A stretch of 64,000 bases of DNA from Bog-113 sp963752695 (GTDB lineage Bacteria > Acidobacteriota > Terriglobia > Bryobacterales > Bryobacteraceae): the NCBI GenBank assembly GCA_963752695.1, contig CAVVZB010000001.1:744001-808000 (forward strand), in the 5' to 3' direction. The position numbers and the translations under genes were made by a program. Of this stretch, positions 62,766 through 64,000 are shown piece by piece (position 1 is the first letter of the stretch; each line of letters opens with the position of its first letter). The notes under the pieces are model-generated. The model was not told the DNA's origin and ran no database searches. It saw nothing but the letters and a program-made list of their open reading frames with translations.

Positions 62766-63435
62766 CCACCCGCACCCCATTTCTTCGTACGATCCTGGCG
62801 GGAACCCCGACCACCACGCAATTGGAGGGAACATTTTTAACTACTACGGCATTTGCGCCGATAGTAACGTTGTCCCCAATAGTGATGGGTCCAAGAACCT
62901 TCGCACCGTTTTTCACGTGAACGTTGTCACCGAGAATGGGAGGGCGGCTCCGATCCGTCCAGCCGATCGCAGCGCACTGATTGATGGAGCAATTTTTTCC
63001 AATTCGATGCGCCGATACGGCCGTGGCATACCCGTGTTGAATGAAGAAGCCAGGGCCGATTTCCGGGGAAGTCAGGTACAAAGTCTGACAAGGCTTGAAC
63101 ATCGTTTGAGCCATTAACGACGTAACCGCCCCGAACAAGTTGCCTCTTGATAACCGAAAGTAGAACAGACTTCGGAATTCCGGATACTTAGATAACAGAT
63201 ACAGTAGGTCGGGAAGCCCCCGGTAGCAGCGGGTAAGTAAAACGTCAATCCACTTTTCCGCATCAAGACGGATAAGCGTACCCTGATCTGTACTCAGCAA
63301 AAGAAGCAGTAGAGGAAGCGAAAAGGCTTTGCGAATACTCCAGTAGAGGCGTACGGCGGAGGCTCGCCGGGAGGCTTGATCGGTGACTCGAGCCGCTGAA
63401 AGATTTTGGGATAGAGTGTCAGACATATTTTCCAT
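62752..63435 (-). CDS. Serine-acetyltransferase-like hexapeptide protein
   Basis: 227 aa (ATG 63426 also possible). N-terminal 100 residues are helical, with a hydrophobic run. The rest has hexapeptide repeats with IGPGFFIQHGYATAVSAHRIG, GDNVHVKNGAKVLGPITIG, the catalytic His in the HG region, and a C-terminal NCVVVGVPARIVR loop. These features match the CysE-like acetyltransferases in EPS clusters, which acetylate sugars rather than serine. It overlaps the GH9 gene by 14 bp. Confidence 0.85.
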   Translation of the reverse strand: MENMSDTLSQNLSAARVTDQASRRASAVRLYWSIRKAFSLPLLLLLLSTDQGTLIRLDAEKWIDVLLTRCYRGLPDLLYLLSKYPEFRSLFYFRLSRGNLFGAVTSLMAQTMFKPCQTLYLTSPEIGPGFFIQHGYATAVSAHRIGKNCSINQCAAIGWTDRSRPPILGDNVHVKNGAKVLGPITIGDNVTIGANAVVVKNVPSNCVVVGVPARIVRRNGVRVDELL

Positions 63436-63465
63436 TCGTAACGTGAAGTTGAGCAGGTAAGCTCC

Positions 63466-63999
63466 TCAGGGTTGAAACGCAATGCCTGGAGAGGGTACCA
63501 GCCGGGAATACGCGGCTACGGTCTGCCGGACCATGCCCTCGATGCGGAAATCTGTCTGAAATCTGACGCGGCCAGCTCGACCCATGGCTCGGAGTAGATT
63601 TCGATCTTCGATCATCCTTGAGATTGAGCTTCGAACCGAGCTTACGTCCCCTGGTTTCACCAGGAAACCTGTTACGCCTTCTTCGACTAGTTCGGCGCAG
63701 CCACCTACCGCGGACGCAATGGCGGGAAGCCCCGCGCGCATGGCCTCTAGAATGCTGATCGGCAGGCTTTCCGAATCGCTGCATAGTACAAACAGGTGCG
63801 ACTTGGCCAGCAGCTCAGGCACGTCGTCGCGGTCACCGAGGAAGCGGACGCGATCTTGCATACCCAAGGCGATTGCCTGATCTTTAACTTGGTTCTCACT
63901 GGGACCGCTTCCGACAAAACTGCAGCGCCAGGTGTCTGACAACTGGCTCAGAGCGGCGAGCAGCAAATCCTGCCGTTTGGGGCTGGCGAATCGCGCCAC
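63466..63999 (-). CDS. Glycosyltransferase GT4, C-terminal part
   Basis: The frame is open to the right edge, so the N-terminal part is outside the window. About 178 residues: RQDLLLAALSQLSDTWRCSFVG, RVRFLGDRDDVPELLAKSHLFVL, and EX7E in DSESLPISILEAMRAGLPAI. This is the nucleotide-sugar-binding half of a GT4 enzyme. It is 30 bp upstream of the acetyltransferase gene on the same strand, so the EPS locus continues beyond the window. Confidence 0.88.
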   Translation of the reverse strand: MARFASPKRQDLLLAALSQLSDTWRCSFVGSGPSENQVKDQAIALGMQDRVRFLGDRDDVPELLAKSHLFVLCSDSESLPISILEAMRAGLPAIASAVGGCAELVEEGVTGFLVKPGDVSSVRSSISRMIEDRNLLRAMGRAGRVRFQTDFRIEGMVRQTVAAYSRLVPSPGIAFQP

Positions 64000-64000
64000 C

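Overview
The window looks like a chromosomal segment of a high-GC, Gram-negative soil bacterium, most plausibly an Acidobacteriota of the Bryobacter/Solibacter type. This rests on the combination of a MlaE-MlaF-MCE lipid transport set, secreted proteins with Ig-like domains, a GH29 fucosidase, an RND pump, an unusual sulfate module and a long glycosyltransferase-rich exopolysaccharide (EPS) locus. The taxonomic call is inference from content, not from a marker gene. No rRNA, CRISPR array or intact mobile element is seen.

Region 1 (1-16.4 kb) is mostly housekeeping. It holds the end of a Nif3-like gene, an ErpA-type Fe-S carrier with its own terminator, tRNA-Val, trxB with an overlapping RidA-family gene, a mlaE-mlaF-mlaD operon that runs into a YdjC-type deacetylase, rsmI, two exported TPR proteins, rnc and (convergent) glpD. 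Upstream of glpD on the same strand are a 26-residue membrane micro-ORF, two exported proteins, and an ECF sigma / zinc-finger anti-sigma / Spy-like module. An SDR gene and a CxxCH-bearing squalene-cyclase-like protein follow.

Region 2 (16.4-26.7 kb) is more accessory. It has an APC permease broken by a +1 frameshift, an exported HExxE protein, an apparently exported 2-hydroxyacid dehydrogenase, a SulP transporter translationally coupled to an ABC-type sulfate-binding protein, and a GH29 fucosidase. It ends with a small decayed island (24.9-26.6 kb) bounded by a 45-bp duplication of the 3' part of tRNA-Thr and carrying only the C-terminal part of a tyrosine integrase.

Region 3 (26.7-39.3 kb) has an OmpA-type lipoprotein, an ExeA-like ATPase, glnE, a complete RND efflux operon (adaptor, pump, outer membrane lipoprotein) and glnA. 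The GS adenylyltransferase (GlnE) and its likely substrate (GlnA) therefore lie within 10 kb of each other. The long gap upstream of glnA carries a sigma-54-like site and a palindrome, and on the other strand a promoter for the EPS locus.

Region 4 (39.3-64 kb, continuing past the edge) is a Wzx/Wzy-type EPS locus. A NusG-like antiterminator comes first, followed by Wza, a Wzc tyrosine autokinase with a Tyr-rich tail, a flippase, GT4 glycosyltransferases, a polymerase, a GT39-type enzyme and a HAD-UbiA fusion. Many of these genes overlap by 4-17 bases. The distal part switches strand and adds a large exported protein with Ig-like repeats, two left-handed beta-helix acetyltransferases, a second GT39-like membrane protein, a GH9 hydrolase with a Tat-like leader and another glycosyltransferase. 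A reasonable reading is lipid-linked repeat assembly by the GTs, flipping and polymerisation by Wzx/Wzy, export by Wza/Wzc, and trimming or modification by the hydrolase and acetyltransferases. Apart from the erpA terminator I found no convincing intrinsic terminators, and several convergent gene pairs overlap at their 3' ends.
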